A stretch of 64,000 bases of DNA from Hordeum vulgare subsp. vulgare (taxonomy: Eukaryota; Streptophyta; Magnoliopsida; Poales; Poaceae). Numbering within the stretch: position 1 is the first letter of the stretch; every line of letters begins with the position of its first letter. The notes beneath the pieces are model-generated. The model was not told the DNA's origin, ran no database searches, and saw nothing but the letters and a program-made list of their open reading frames with translations. The DNA is taken from contig NC_058524.1 of the NCBI RefSeq assembly GCF_904849725.1, forward strand, positions 487,327,763-487,391,762, given 5' to 3'. The translations under genes and the position numbers were made by a program. Of this stretch, positions 22,538 through 34,649 are shown in pieces.

Positions 22538-24430
22538 TGTAACGCCCAGGAAGCGATATTGTACTCATCCCAGCTCGAGGGCCTTGATTGGATATAAGCG
22601 CATCATGTTGTTTCGCAAGAATGGGTATCGTTACAAGTACATGTAAAGAAGAGATGAGTATATGAAATTGGCTTATACTCACCACAAGCTAAATCGTAAT
22701 CATCTCAAATACAATCATCATACATAAAAGTAGGGTCCGACTATGGTTGAAACCAAACGATAAAAGAGACATCCATCTTGCTAATCCCAGACTGCCGGCT
22801 GGAACCCATCCTATGATCGATGAAGAAGAAGAACTCGAAATCAAACAACCAGTCCTCTTATGTTAAGCATCTCATTACTTGTACCTACAACTATTGTTGT
22901 AGTAGTTTGTGAGCCAAGGGAACTCCATAATCCCATTTCCAAGGGTATCAAGAGTAGCAAAGCTTAACGGATGAGGCATAAGTGGTGAGGCTGCAGTAAG
23001 CACTAAGAATTTTATATTTGGATAACTTAAGAGTACAAGAATAAGAAGAGTGATCTACGCAATAAACAGACGTGAACCAGTAATGATCAAGAAGTGGTCC
23101 TGAACACCTACTTACGAGTCAAACATAACCCCACCGTGTTCTCTTCTTGGTTCAAACCTGACAAGAAAGACGGTCACTTTTACACACATGGTTGCTGTAT
23201 TTTATTTGGGTTCACTTCAAGTTTTCTATAACCGGGTGTTAAACAAATTTCCAAGTTGTCACATAACCGTGGGCATAGCTCTCAGAAGTATTTAACCTTG
23301 GGGGGGGGGTGCTCCAACTCATCCATCACAAACTAACCACATGCTTTAGTGGAAAACCTCAATCTTGAGATAGCCCAAAGTATCCTTGGAATCCCGGTGC
23401 ACAAGACGTTCGTCAAAGGTAAAACAAATCCAGCAAGACCGCCCGACAGGCCAGTTCCCAATAGAATCCACACATATCTCTTTCTCGGGGGCACTACCAT
23501 ATGAACATTATGTACGGTGTCATGATAGAAATCCCCCGAGTTGCCCCGGGGTGGCCCCACAAGTGGCTCTATTTTGGACCAACATCACCATCACCGCCCC
23601 CAGTATTATGTGGACTAAATCAACGAGGGGGCGACCCTCTATGCATCAATAAGGTGATCAATATTATTATGTTGGGAAAATATAGGACCAATGTTAGGCC
23701 TTGCCGGAAGAGTTATATCCCAAAAAGAAAATTAAGGGGGTCCCCATAACAATCCCAAGCATGTTAGGAGCGCTCAATATGGAAGATAACACCGGTAAAC
23801 TGAAACGGGGGCGACAAAGGTGGAACAAAACACCGAGCAAAAGGCCGAGCCTTCCACCTTTTACCAAGTATATAGGTGCATTAAATTAAACAACAAGAAT
23901 ATTATGATATCCCTAATATATCCATGTTATCACATGGAACAACCTACACCTCCAACTAGCAATGCTATAAGAAGGTTGAGCAAGCGGTAACTTAGCCAAA
24001 CATCAGTTTGCTGGGATGTGGAAGGTTAGAGGTTTATCATGGCATTTTTGGGAGGATTGGCAAACAATTGGAAGGCAACGCGACATAGTGATACAAACAA
24101 GACAACTAGCATGGCAATGATAGTAGTGGTATCCAGGGAAATGATCATTTTACGTGAGATCCCCCTTGAAAGAAGAATGAACCCATGAAGAAGACGAAAC
24201 ACATAGTCGAAAGAATCCTCACACTTCGAACGCTTTCAGAATCTATCGAGAAGAAGGAAATCCAGAAACAAACAAATGACATGGTAAAGATCACAACATA
24301 TGAATGACATGATGCGCAACCAAATATGATGCATGTCCACATGATTATGCAAGGCATGGCAAAGTTATGATAGGCTGGCTTATTAGAGATGATAGACTAC
24401 TAATATCAATAAGGAATTCCTTCTTTTTCG

Positions 24431-24525
24431 GGAGACCATTCGAAAAGAACTCCCAGGTTAAGCGTGATCGGCTTGGAGTAGTTCTAGGATGGGTGAATGA
24501 CTGGGAAGTTGATCCCGGGTGCGCA
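24431..24525 (+). other. 5S rRNA-like segment in first Cassandra LTR
   Basis: AGAACTCCCAGGTTAAGCG, then GGAGTAGTTCTAGGATGGGT and GGGAAGT, follow the order of the plant 5S rRNA internal control region (A box, intermediate element, C box). Several substitutions exclude a functional 5S gene, but Pol III promoter potential is plausible. Confidence 0.8.
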
Positions 24526-24705
24526 TGAGTGAGGACAAAATGCATAGAAAAGACTAATATTGATATTGGGTCTAGTCTAGATCCCGCGAGGAGTAACGAC
24601 CGGCAGTGGTTGTGTCCGGGGCGTTACAAGTGGTGGTGTATGTGATAGCCTGGCTTATTAGAGATAATAGACTACTCATATCAATAAGTAATTCCTTCTT
24701 TTCCG

Positions 24706-24805
24706 GGAGCCCATTCAAATAGAACTCCCAGGTTTAAGCGTGCTCGGCTTGGAGTAGTTCTAGGATAGGTGACCGACCGGGAAGTTGATCCCGGGTGCGC
24801 ATGAG
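24706..24805 (+). other. 5S rRNA-like segment in second Cassandra LTR
   Basis: The same organisation as in the first LTR, slightly closer to 5S in the TTAAGCGTGCTCGG and GGTGACCGACCGGGAAGT parts. Confidence 0.82.
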
Positions 24806-24907
24806 TGAGGACAAAGTGCGCACAAATGACTAGTATTGATATGTGGGGCCAGTCTAGATCCAACAAGGAGTAACGATCGTCGGCGGATGTGTCCGGGGTG
24901 TTACAAG

Positions 24908-25985
24908 TACAACAATCAATTTCAGAGAAGAACAACTGCTTGAAATCTGTCCTTGCATTGGTGGTAACTTCTGCCATAGTACTCCCATTTGACCAGTCAA
25001 TCTGCAAGTAATTCCAGACTCTGACACTGAAGTTACACTCAAAGAAAAGATGATCCCTGGTTTCTCATTCACCCAATGGGCAGAGAACACACTGAAGACC
25101 ATCCTCCATGTGCCAATGCCTCCTTGCAACCATATCTTTGGTGTTTAGCCTATCCATAATCAACATCCATGAAAAGAACTTGAGTTTCATGGTGCAACAA
25201 GACCTCCAAATCCAAGAGAGCAAAGGATTAAAAGTAAGATTGAAGTGCATGCTCATATAGAAACACTTGGGCTTGAATTGTTTGGAAGAACGCAGGCACC
25301 ACCAAGAATCATTGAGATATGCATCTCTTCCATGGGCCCCTATAAGATTTTGCAAGTCCAAAAAGTTCTTGCAGGCTTGCTCAAACAATGGCAGGTGGAA
25401 TAGGTCAACCAGTTGGGGCACACTGAAAACTTCCTTGGCAGACATCCATGGGTCTTTCACATAAGAAAAGAGCCTAGGGAACCTTGATTCTAAAGTGGCA
25501 ACATTATCACCAATTTTCCAATGGTTTGACCAAAAGAGAACAGTGTCTCCAACATTTATTGTTACCCATGTTGAAAACCTGAATTGAGTCAGAAGTTTGA
25601 AAATATCCTTCCACGAGAATGATCCACAATCCCTAGTTGCTTGTGGGACTCTTTCATGATAATAAGTGTCCCAAATCAGGGATACCCAAGGAACATCATT
25701 TTTGTTCATGAAGTGATTTGCATGCTTTAGAAGTGAAGCCACATTCTGGATTCCAAGGTTCATGATTCCAAGTCCTCCTTTAGCTTTGGGTCTGCAAACC
25801 AAGTCCCAGGCAGCAAGAGAAGGAGAAGGTTCATCCTTATGTTTCCTCCAAAGGCACTGTCTCTGAATTCTCTCAAGCTACGTAAGGATGCTAGGAGGAA
25901 TAGCTAAGATACTTAAGAAGAACATTGGCAGTGAAGACAAAACAAAATTAAGGAATTTCAACCTTCCCCTGGGTTAAGGAAGGCA
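24908..25985 (-). pseudogene. LINE RT 3' part with zf-RVT domain, truncated
   Basis: The minus strand encodes the C-terminal half of a plant LINE ORF2. The end of the RT thumb region (RLKFLNFVLSSLPMF, about 25920-25965) leads to CRPKAKGGLGIMN (near 25790), the WKDIF and W-x2-G-D-T-V-x-F-W motifs, and the RVT zinc-binding domain (CVLCPLGE, then HLFFEC; 25000-25100). In-frame stops occur near 25880 and at the GE/ET junction near 25067. The 5' part of ORF2 and the 3' tail are missing; the downstream border coincides with the Cassandra LTR. It replaces about 360 bp of Sukkula LTR sequence present in the other copy. Confidence 0.85.
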
Positions 25986-28663
25986 GAGCTGGCGGTCATT
26001 CCCCTTTCCATGCAGTCAACCTATTTACGACCTAAAAGATATGATCAACACAAGATAAATATGCCATGAATGCAAAATGCATGCAAACAACAACCACAAA
26101 CATTTCAAATCATGGATGCAACAAGATATTATGAAACTACATGATATTCTAGGCAAGTTTCATATATGACATGTTCAAAACGGAGCAATGGATCAAGAAT
26201 AACAACCAACACAAGTTTTAGTTATAATCTGCCCAAAACAACAACATAGCAATTTGCAACCATCAAAACAACAAGCTACATGAATCTAAAATGCTCAAAC
26301 AAAGCATGGAGTAGTATCATGTAACATACACTTCATTTCCTCAAAATGAATCATACTCAAAATAGTCATGGATCACATGGTAGGAAGCTCATAACATAAC
26401 TATAAAACATAGCATTTAGGGACTTGGTGAAATAACTGTTTTTCACAAACAATTTTAACATGAAGGCGTATTGAAAGCAAGAAAAATATATGCTACATGA
26501 CTTGTCATGGCATGAAAATTTACAACATGGTAGTTGATATAATGTACTTCATATCATTCAACATGAGTATGGTCTAAATATGCACACAAACATGGCTAGC
26601 ATCAACACAAAAAGGCAATCTGAAATAAACAGACTCACAGACTTGGTGAAAATAACAGGGTGCAAGAGCAGCAGTTTTTAACAGATTGGCATGTTTGACG
26701 ATAGAAATATCTATATGCAAATCTTATACATTGAAACTAATGGTGCAACATGATAATCCATAACATGCTTTGCAAAACACTCCAAGGGAGAAACAACAAA
26801 GGACTTGTAGATCAATGGCAATTCAAAAGGAAAACAACAAAAAACACAACAATTTCAGACTTAGAATTATTTTGACATGTCAAAACAGCAAAATTTTGTA
26901 AGCATATTCACATGATGAACACTATAGCTATAGATTTCATGGCATGGCAAACATACTACCAACAAGTAGGCATGGCATACTTCAAATTACTCCATTGGCA
27001 CAAGTTCAAAAGGGCCATGGATTTGATGCAATCATTAAAGAAACTTTGCTTCAAATAAAAGTTTTCAGTAGTTTTAACATGAAGCTCAATTTAGATCAAC
27101 AATTAGGAATTTGATAGATATCCTACATTGGAAGCACTTGAATGGTATCAAAGTAGATATAACACAGAGCAAATTTCATGAAGGAATCACATGCATATGA
27201 GCTACGATTTAGATGCAATCATCCTCACAAGTTTGAATAAAACAACAATTTTGAGACTTATTCATGAAGCACTTCTGCAATAGATATTTGAGCATGTATA
27301 TGCAACCTATTATGCATGCAAATTACACCATCATGTAGAGCGTAACTTGTATATCAATTTACATATAAAGTTCATAAGCAACTGATACATGTGCACAAAG
27401 TTGTGACCAGCACCACAATGCATATGAGATGAAACTCATAGTGTTTTTACCAGGGACTTTGTGAAAATTACCCTCGGTGAAAAAGGGGATGAGACATAGC
27501 AGGATGGCATGATGAAGTGATTTGGGGCCGCGTTTGGATCAATCAATCCCCGCGTCCAGGGACGGGCCGGTGCAGATCTGGTGGTGGCGAGGCCGAGCTC
27601 GACAATGGCTGCCGGCGAGGCCGAGCTCGACAATGGCTCGGGGCGATGAGGTCGAGGCAGGATGGTGCATCTCCAGTGGTGGAACTCGCTGGTGCAATGC
27701 TGGAGACGACAATGCAACAATGACGACAGGGACAACCATGCGGTGGCGCGATGGGCGATGGAGGTGATGACTAGTAATGGCGACGACGCACGACTCGAGG
27801 CTGGCATACTGCGGGGAGGTGCTCGGGCGCGCAGGCGGCGGTGACGCATTAGCTCAGCAAGCCCCGACAGGCACAGGCGGGCCTTCCCCAGGCCTGGGCG
27901 GACCGCGATGGATAGGAGAGAGGATTTGGCGCGCTAGAGGCTAGGTGACATTGTGTGGTTGGCTGGGAATGGCGATTGGTGGCGGTGGTGGACTTGGCCA
28001 ATACGAAAACGATGGTGGGTGATGGCCGACTTCATGGGATGCTAGGGTTAGGGGTCGTTTGCCTAAAAATGGCATGTGTAGTTGTTTAAATAGGGAAGGG
28101 AGGCTAGGGTTAGCTTCTTTTTTCCTATTTTGGACCATTCGATCACCCTCGAATGATCCGTAAGTGAAGGGGGTTAGGGTTAGGTAGTAGTGGGCTGGTG
28201 GGCTGAGGAGAGAGGGAGGTTTGCGGCCCGACAACAGAGTTTTTGTTCACCGAAACGTGTGTGCTTTAAAACGTCTATAGTGCCGCTACACGTTTAACAG
28301 TTCGAGTATCAAATGGATTCTGAATGCGACAAAATTTACCAGACGGTCTACCTACAATAAACTAGGACTGCACACCAAATTTTGACCCATTCTGAGAATA
28401 GTTTATATGCACTTTTAAAACAATATTTTATGATGTCGCGGGCACGTGTGTGTGGTTGTGTGTGTTTGGTCTCAAAACTGTCAACGGTGAGAACGGGAAG
28501 AACCGACAACTATGAACGAATGTAAGTTTTGAAAATTGATGGAGACGGAGTGCCGATGCAATCCAAATGATGCGATGATGAATGCGACAACCAAATGAAA
28601 AACACGACGAAACTCGAAATAACTGGGGCATCTGACACGTCGGTCTCGGGCTATTACAAGTAT

Positions 28664-28870
28664 CATGCATATGATACTAGTGTATGATACTACCCTCATA
28701 GTGCATTGTAGCATAACTTGGTATCATAGTAGACTCATTTATTGCCATGAAAAATACATACTAGTACAACACTTAATATAACACACTATCATATTATGAT
28801 ACTCAACTCTTCCTTTCCCAGTTAATTATGTGACACATGAGAGAAAACGCCTAGTTTACTTGCATATTGT
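28664..28870. mobile_element. MITE, right part
   Basis: Repeats of ATGATACTA/TAGTATCAT in both orientations, AT-rich and non-coding. It continues the fragment at 22505-22537. Interrupted by the Sukkula solo LTR. Confidence 0.4.
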
Positions 28871-28884
28871 GACCTCCATAGGAT

Positions 28885-29489
28885 TCACAAGCTTTTATTT
28901 GGAATCGTGTCAACTTCACTGTTTTTGTCACTTTAAAAAATAAATTAAATGTCACCAAGTGGGTTCATCACGACTTGAACCGACATCATGATGGGAGGAA
29001 CCAATGTTGTTGGCCGAATCACGTATGTATGAAGTGTCACAACAGTTGAAACATGTTTATAGCATTTCTAAACAGACACTCGTAATTCAAATGCACCATG
29101 TCGTAGCTACGAGCATACATAAAATTTGTGGAATTCATCAAACAACCAAACATAACCATGATTGGGCCAAAATACATAGAATAAACATGTTCATTCCAAA
29201 AACCACAAACACATGGTGTGACCAAAAGCCATCATGGTTCACATGGGCCTCACGCACTCGTGCCGTCACCTGCGGTGCCACCAACTATCTTAGCCAAGAT
29301 GTGACCACAAGTGAACTCCTAACATTGCCTTGCGTTCTCGTCCATCTTGGTGGAATCCATTCACATGATAACATGTTCACCCCCAAAATATTTTTATTTA
29401 CCTTTTAGGCATATTCTTGAGCACTCACTCATTCTCCCGCCCGAATCTAGGTCGTCATCGACCGCTGCAGGTGGAGGGGGTGGCCAAGC
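28885..29489. repeat. Repeat unit shared with 18683-19015, plus unique flank
   Basis: 28885-29190 aligns with 18683-19015. The rest (29191-29489) has no partner in this window and ends in a purine-rich GGTGGAGGGGGTGG just before an LTR start. This suggests it may be the 3' internal end of the same retrotransposon family. Confidence 0.6.
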
Positions 29490-31132
29490 TGTTTGAAATA
29501 TGTGCTAGAGGCAATAATGAAAATTATTATTTATTTCCATGACTGTAATTATTTCTAATATCCTGTGCTACATTTTCTATGTTTTTACTATGAGGTTGAG
29601 AGGAAAACTCATAAACATATGTGGAAACATAAACATAAAATAGATTTCGAGTCTCTCCTTTTAAGACTAGCTCATGTGTTGAATGATGAACTTGTTTTCC
29701 TAATTACATAGGTCATTTTCAAAGTAACAAGGAGACTAACAACAATGAGAGCACATTGTTAGCGGAACAATGGTGTTGAACTAACCCAATCAAGTTATAT
29801 ACTAGGAGAAGACAATGGCACAATGTTGTGAGTATAGTCATGCATGTTTTATCTTATACTCATTTCGTTAGACCATAAGAGTATGGAGTACGTTCATGCC
29901 ATACCATATACTTTTGGGTTCATCAAACATTACTTGTAACAGGTTTATTATAAAGGTAACTTTCGGGTACACGAAAAAAGTATGTCTAGTGACTTGATTT
30001 GCTCCTTCCATGGTGGAGATATATTCTTCGGTCCCTCTCGCTTTTACATTATCCATCATCGTATGATTAGACACAGTGTGATATTATCACGGGACAACTG
30101 AATATAGAAAAGAACAAAACTGATAAAGAAGATATGATCAAGTCGTTGCTTCACAAAAATACTAATAGAAGTCTTGCTTGGTTTTGTCAAGTATCGTGAA
30201 GCAAAGGGAATTATGTATGCAAATAAAAGGTTCGCTCTAACTATTCTTGTATGTGCAAGAGTCATACAAATGCCAAAATATCGCAATTGATTATTGACCA
30301 AAAGGAGTTCCGGGTCATGTTTACACATTACCAAACGTGTAGAGTCACATGCTTTAGGGTCATCGATTTGTTGAGTATTATAAGTGTTTGGAGCATGAGA
30401 TAAACACACTAAAAAGGTTCCACGGAGATGGCAATGTTTCAGAAAGAAGACCGAGAAAGTCCTAGAGAACCCCAAAAGGCACCAAAACTTCAAAGAAGGT
30501 TCCATATTATTCCAAAAAGTTCTAGAAGGGTCTATGGGCTTCCATTTTGCTAGGCCCAAGTGGGGGCAGTCACATGGGCCTAAGGGGACAATTGCTGGGA
30601 TGCCTCCCATTTGGCTTGTTGGGGGCAAGGAAGAGGGGGTGGATAGAGCTTTTTGGGATTCCAAACCCCTTGGTATGCCAGTCCTAGGGAGGTGGCAACC
30701 CCTTCTCCAAGTTGGCCTCCTCCATTGTGCGTATAAATACCCGAGGAGGGACAAGACTTCAAACACAGTCTTATATTTTAAGGTTGCGTCCCTTCTCATG
30801 GGAAAGTTCCCTATGTCGTAAGGTTGCTCCATATCCACCTCATGTTCTCCAAGAGGTCTTCATTCTATACAGAGAAGTCCTGCTGGATTAGTTATCTCGT
30901 ACGCATTGCTTCTGACAGTGGAATCATTCCTTCAATCCTCGAAGGGGAGAAACAATTCTTGTAGTTGGAAGGTTTAATCCTAGCTACAGGAATTTGTATC
31001 AACATCTTCATGAACCTCTAATCTCCGCTGGATAGTGGTAACGGTGAGATCTAAACATGTATGCATCTTCATAGTGATCTTGGGTTTATTTGTAGGACAC
31101 TTTTGTTTTATTCTATACTACATTTATAAATA
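29490..31132 (+). repeat. BARE/Angela-related copia LTR
   Basis: Starts TGTTTGAAATATGTGCTAGAGGCAATAATGAAA, a relative of the BARE/WIS/Angela start seen at 57926, and ends beside a mutated primer site (TGGTATCCAACTG, 31133). The 3' two thirds match 19095-20458. No ORF of retrotransposon type lies inside. Confidence 0.7.
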
Positions 31133-31190
31133 GTGGTATCCAACTGATCTATGAGCATATGGAGGTATGGTCTAGAGCACGTAGAGATGT

Positions 31191-32235
31191 TGAAAGGGTC
31201 GATATGGTTTACTACACGGGGGGGGGGGGGGGGTGAATAGGTAACTACCAATTTTTAGCTTTTCTTATCAAATTAGGTTGAACAATAAATTGGTTGTCTA
31301 GATATGCAACTAGGTGAGAACCAATATGATGCTAGCAACAACAACAAAATAAGAAAGCAAAGTATACAACACAATACTAGCTTGCGCAAAGTAAAGGTAA
31401 GAAGTAACTACAAGTGGAGCTGGTGGAGACGAGGATGTGTTATCGAAGTTCCTTCCCTTTGAGGGCAAGTACATCTCCATTGGACCCGCATGGAGGCACA
31501 ATGATCCCCAAGAAGCAACTAGGGCCACCGTATTCTCCTCACTCCCTCACGCAATGTGACATGCCATGATTAGACTAGTGGTTCCCTGGAAGGCGGCGAC
31601 AGGTCGTTTACAAACAAGGTTGCGACAATCTCCACAACTTAATTGCAGGCTGCCAACACCACCATGAAGCTTAACAAGAATGGATCGCGGCTCCGAGTTG
31701 ACCTCAACCGTCTAGGGTGCTCAAACACACAAGAGTAACAAGATTCACAAGAGATTAGGGGGGATCAAATTTCTCTTGGTGGAAGTGTAGATCGGGCCCT
31801 CCCAACCAAACCCTAGAGAATCCAACCGTTTTGTTTCCTACGAAGAGAGATCAGCCAAAAATGGAGCTTGAAGCAACAATGGAGCTTTGTGAAGGAAGAG
31901 GTAGTCTTCTTGGGGAATAAGACCCCCTTTTTATAGCGGTGGAAAAGATCCAACCATTACCCTCTCTTAGCCTGCACACAAACGTTACTACTACTTGTAG
32001 GAGCGGTACTACCGCTTGGGTGGCTGTGCCCGCAGTGCAGTGCAATGGCACAAGGACTGAGCCAGTAGTGCCGCTGGAGCGGTACTACCACTCGCCCCGG
32101 TGGTCTTACCCCTGGGGTTGCAACATAGGGGCTTGGGGACACAAGGTAGAGAAAGCAAGAGGTAAAAACTTAGTCGCTCCTTTGACAAATGAGTGAAACC
32201 AACGAACCTTGAAGGTTGCAAAGCGATGAGGAATG
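31191..32235 (-). repeat. Copia LTR fragment of the copia-1 type
   Basis: The plus strand starts TGAAAGGGTCGATATGGTTTACTACACG followed by a long G run, matching the inner end of the copia-1 5' LTR (10078). It also has the GCGGTACTACCGC motif (31999-32100) and a TATA-like CTATAAAAAGG on the minus strand (31929-31938). No primer site or internal domain adjoins it. The right border is not clear (32110-32240). Confidence 0.65.
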
Positions 32236-32239
32236 ATAT

Positions 32240-34649
32240 GAGAAATTGGAAGAATTCACGGAAAATTTCGGCAGCACTTCGGTAGGAAAGGGGGACAAAA
32301 AAATCGATAACATGGGAAAATTAGACAAGATTCATAACAAACAACTAAATAGAACAAGGGAACACCATGATCTGGATAGAACAACATGATTGACCCAAAA
32401 GAGCAACATCACAATGCCTCCGGAACAAGAGAATAAAACTAGATCATTGGGAACAAAGAAAGAATAAGAGAATGACAACTACTATCAAAAGAATCTTGAA
32501 GAATTCGTGAGAATGGATTGAAACCTTGATGAACCAGCATGAAGGACCTCCGTATACAACTGAATGATGCAAAGATATGAAGGTAGAAAAGAATTAGATT
32601 ATGACCTTGCCAAGATTTAGATGAAGCCTCACAAAGAGATACTTAATAGAACTTGGAACTTCAGAAAAGAAAGATAAGTACATGCGATACGAATTGATAT
32701 GATGAGCCAGTCCCGAAGGAGAATTCAGATCACTATGAACAAGAATAAGAATTATGTTATGCTCATCCTTCATCAAATTAAATTGATGACAAGCAACAGA
32801 TTTAGCATACAACTTATTATTCTTGAAAGAAACTTGAAGAGAGAGAGATAGGTAAGCACCACTTGAAGCATAATTGAAGGAAGCACCGGTAAGAATTCAC
32901 AATTGAATGGGAATACCAAGAATTAATGGAGATACATGAGAATGAAGAGATCACGAGCCACCTTAAAAAAACTTGAATGAGGCACTGGAATAATTGAGAG
33001 ACGAACGAAGAGGCAACAACTGAGAAGAATTTGAGAATGAAAGTTGAAAGCTGAGAACGAAGAATCTTCTGAAATGATGGCCTTCGGAGGATCGAGAATG
33101 AAAACAACTCATAAATGCACCGAATAGCAAGAAATAAATCACTAATGATTGGGAACAATTCAAGATGATGCCACAAAGATGAAATGACGAATCTCCAAGA
33201 GAATGGACCAAGATTTGAGAGAAACACTCCTTCGATCTTGAAGCTGAAAATGATGAGGAGAACCCCACCAAGAATAACTAAGACACTCCAGAATAGTGAA
33301 GAATGAAAGGTTGAGTCAAAGACTAGAACAATTCAAATTGATCTTGAAGAAGGAATTTGACTGATGAAATTCATACTTACGTCATAGTTGAAAAGAATTA
33401 GAGGACTCCGGAAAAATTAGAAGAGCCAGATAAGATCCTGGGAAAACCTGTGGGTTATGGGCCCACTCAAAAGAAACCACCGTTGAAAGGATTGCTTAGA
33501 AAAAGAGACATTGCACCGGTATAAGGAAAACTAGATGAGGTAGAAAACCTTGAAATAATGAAAGATTTGAAAAAAAAAGAAACTCTGAGATATCTTCAAC
33601 ACACCGGATAGAAAAGAGATGAATGAATAACAAGATAGGCTGATAAGAATTTCCAACATAGGAAAGAATTACAAGGATGAATAGGATAAGATGACACGGA
33701 TAACTGAATTGAATTCACCGGGAAAGACGACAGAATGAACAAACATGAAACGAATCTCCTGAGAATCTTCACAATGAATCACCGGATACAAAACGGAAGA
33801 AGATAGCGGAAGCTATAAAGAAATGAAATGCACTTGGATGAAATCCAATCACTGAAAAAAGGGAGGGAGGGCGGGGAAAACAAAGACAACTTGGGACAGA
33901 TGAGACGAACTCCGGAATAAAATGAGAGAATGATCTTGCAAAATTGGAGAGGATTGAGTTCACTTGAAGAGAAGCACACCGGTTGGAAAAGAATTAACAT
34001 GACAACTCCGGTTGACAAGAAGTGATAAGACAATTGATTAAGCCAAAGGATTAGCACTCTCATATGAATATGAGAACACTACTTAGAAAAGATCTGAAAT
34101 CACCACTTGACATCGAAGCTACACGAATTACCATATTCCAACAAAACAAAGGGTGAGGCTTATGAAACAAGCCAGAACAAACTAATGAGAGAGATTTTCG
34201 TTTGATATTTTCGTGGACAGGATCGCACGGGCTCGATCTTACAGTAGCCATCATGTACAAGGCAGTGCACACGACATACGAAGCATCCCCGAGTCGTAGC
34301 AAGCTACAAGGACTCTTTAAGACACAACGAGAACCGCTGTAAGACGACCGTGAACAAACGAATCCACTAGATGTCGAACCCCAACCTAACATCATGCATT
34401 TGTTGGAAGATTGTCCTATAAGTAACTACTTGAATTCCCACCTAAGAATTGCCGAAATTTCTGGTCATGCAATCTGGTACACGGATACAAGGAGTAATAT
34501 GTCACAGAACTCCTATACTAACCCGTCCAATGTATCACATCCGTCAACACACAACCAGAATCTCGGACCTTCATCTACTACAGATCCTCGTGATCACAAC
34601 GTTACGAAGTATGGCAGTACTCCCGAACAATCTGCACCAGTACTGGGGA
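32240..34649 (-). mobile_element. Sukkula internal domain, distal part (non-coding)
   Basis: The plus strand is strikingly purine-rich (long AGAAT/GAAGA runs) and lacks any retrotransposon domain on either strand. It is joined to 46255-46656 when the inserted gypsy element (TSD GGGGA) is removed. Large non-coding interiors between long LTRs are the defining feature of LARD elements such as Sukkula. The left LTR of the element is missing. Confidence 0.7.
34645..34649. repeat. Target duplication GGGGA, left copy
   Basis: Matches 46250-46254 on the far side of the gypsy element. Confidence 0.85.

Larger units (their letters stand above)
24366..24905 (+). mobile_element. Cassandra TRIM: two LTRs with 12-bp interior
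   Basis: Two related direct copies (24366-24628 and 24641-24905), each running TGTGATAGCCTGGCTTATTAGAG...TCCGGGGCGTTACA or a mutated form, separated by AGTGGTGGTGTA. Each contains a 5S rRNA-like core. Cassandra elements are short retrotransposons without coding capacity whose LTRs carry 5S-derived sequence. The interior here is shorter than a normal Cassandra interior, so a deletion is likely. The first LTR begins TA rather than TG. Confidence 0.85.
22538..28658. mobile_element. Sukkula-type solo LTR with nested insertions
   Basis: Starts TGTAACGCCCAGG and ends GGGCTATTACA, and is flanked by the perfect 5-bp duplication AGTAT (22533-22537 and 28659-28663). It aligns with the Sukkula LTR at 46657-51585 at both ends and in the interior. 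There is no internal domain on either side, so it is a solo LTR. Cassandra LTRs and a LINE fragment occupy 24366-25985. The GC-rich block 27500-28000 corresponds to the GC-rich promoter-like block of the other copy; open frames in it look fortuitous. The remaining interior (26000-27500) is AT-rich and non-coding. Confidence 0.85.

Noticed and set aside
24431..24805. 5S rRNA genes
   Set aside because: Similarity is real but limited to the core of two LTRs, with many substitutions and no 5S termini or spacer. It fits Cassandra better than functional 5S genes.
27436..27849. Open frame of 137 codons, minus strand
   Set aside because: It is in the GC-rich block of a solo LTR, and competing frames on the other strand are of similar length. 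No recognisable motif.
32817..34395. Ser/Phe-rich minus-strand open frames
   Set aside because: They are a by-product of the purine-rich plus strand in the Sukkula interior. No domain, and composition is driven by the skew.
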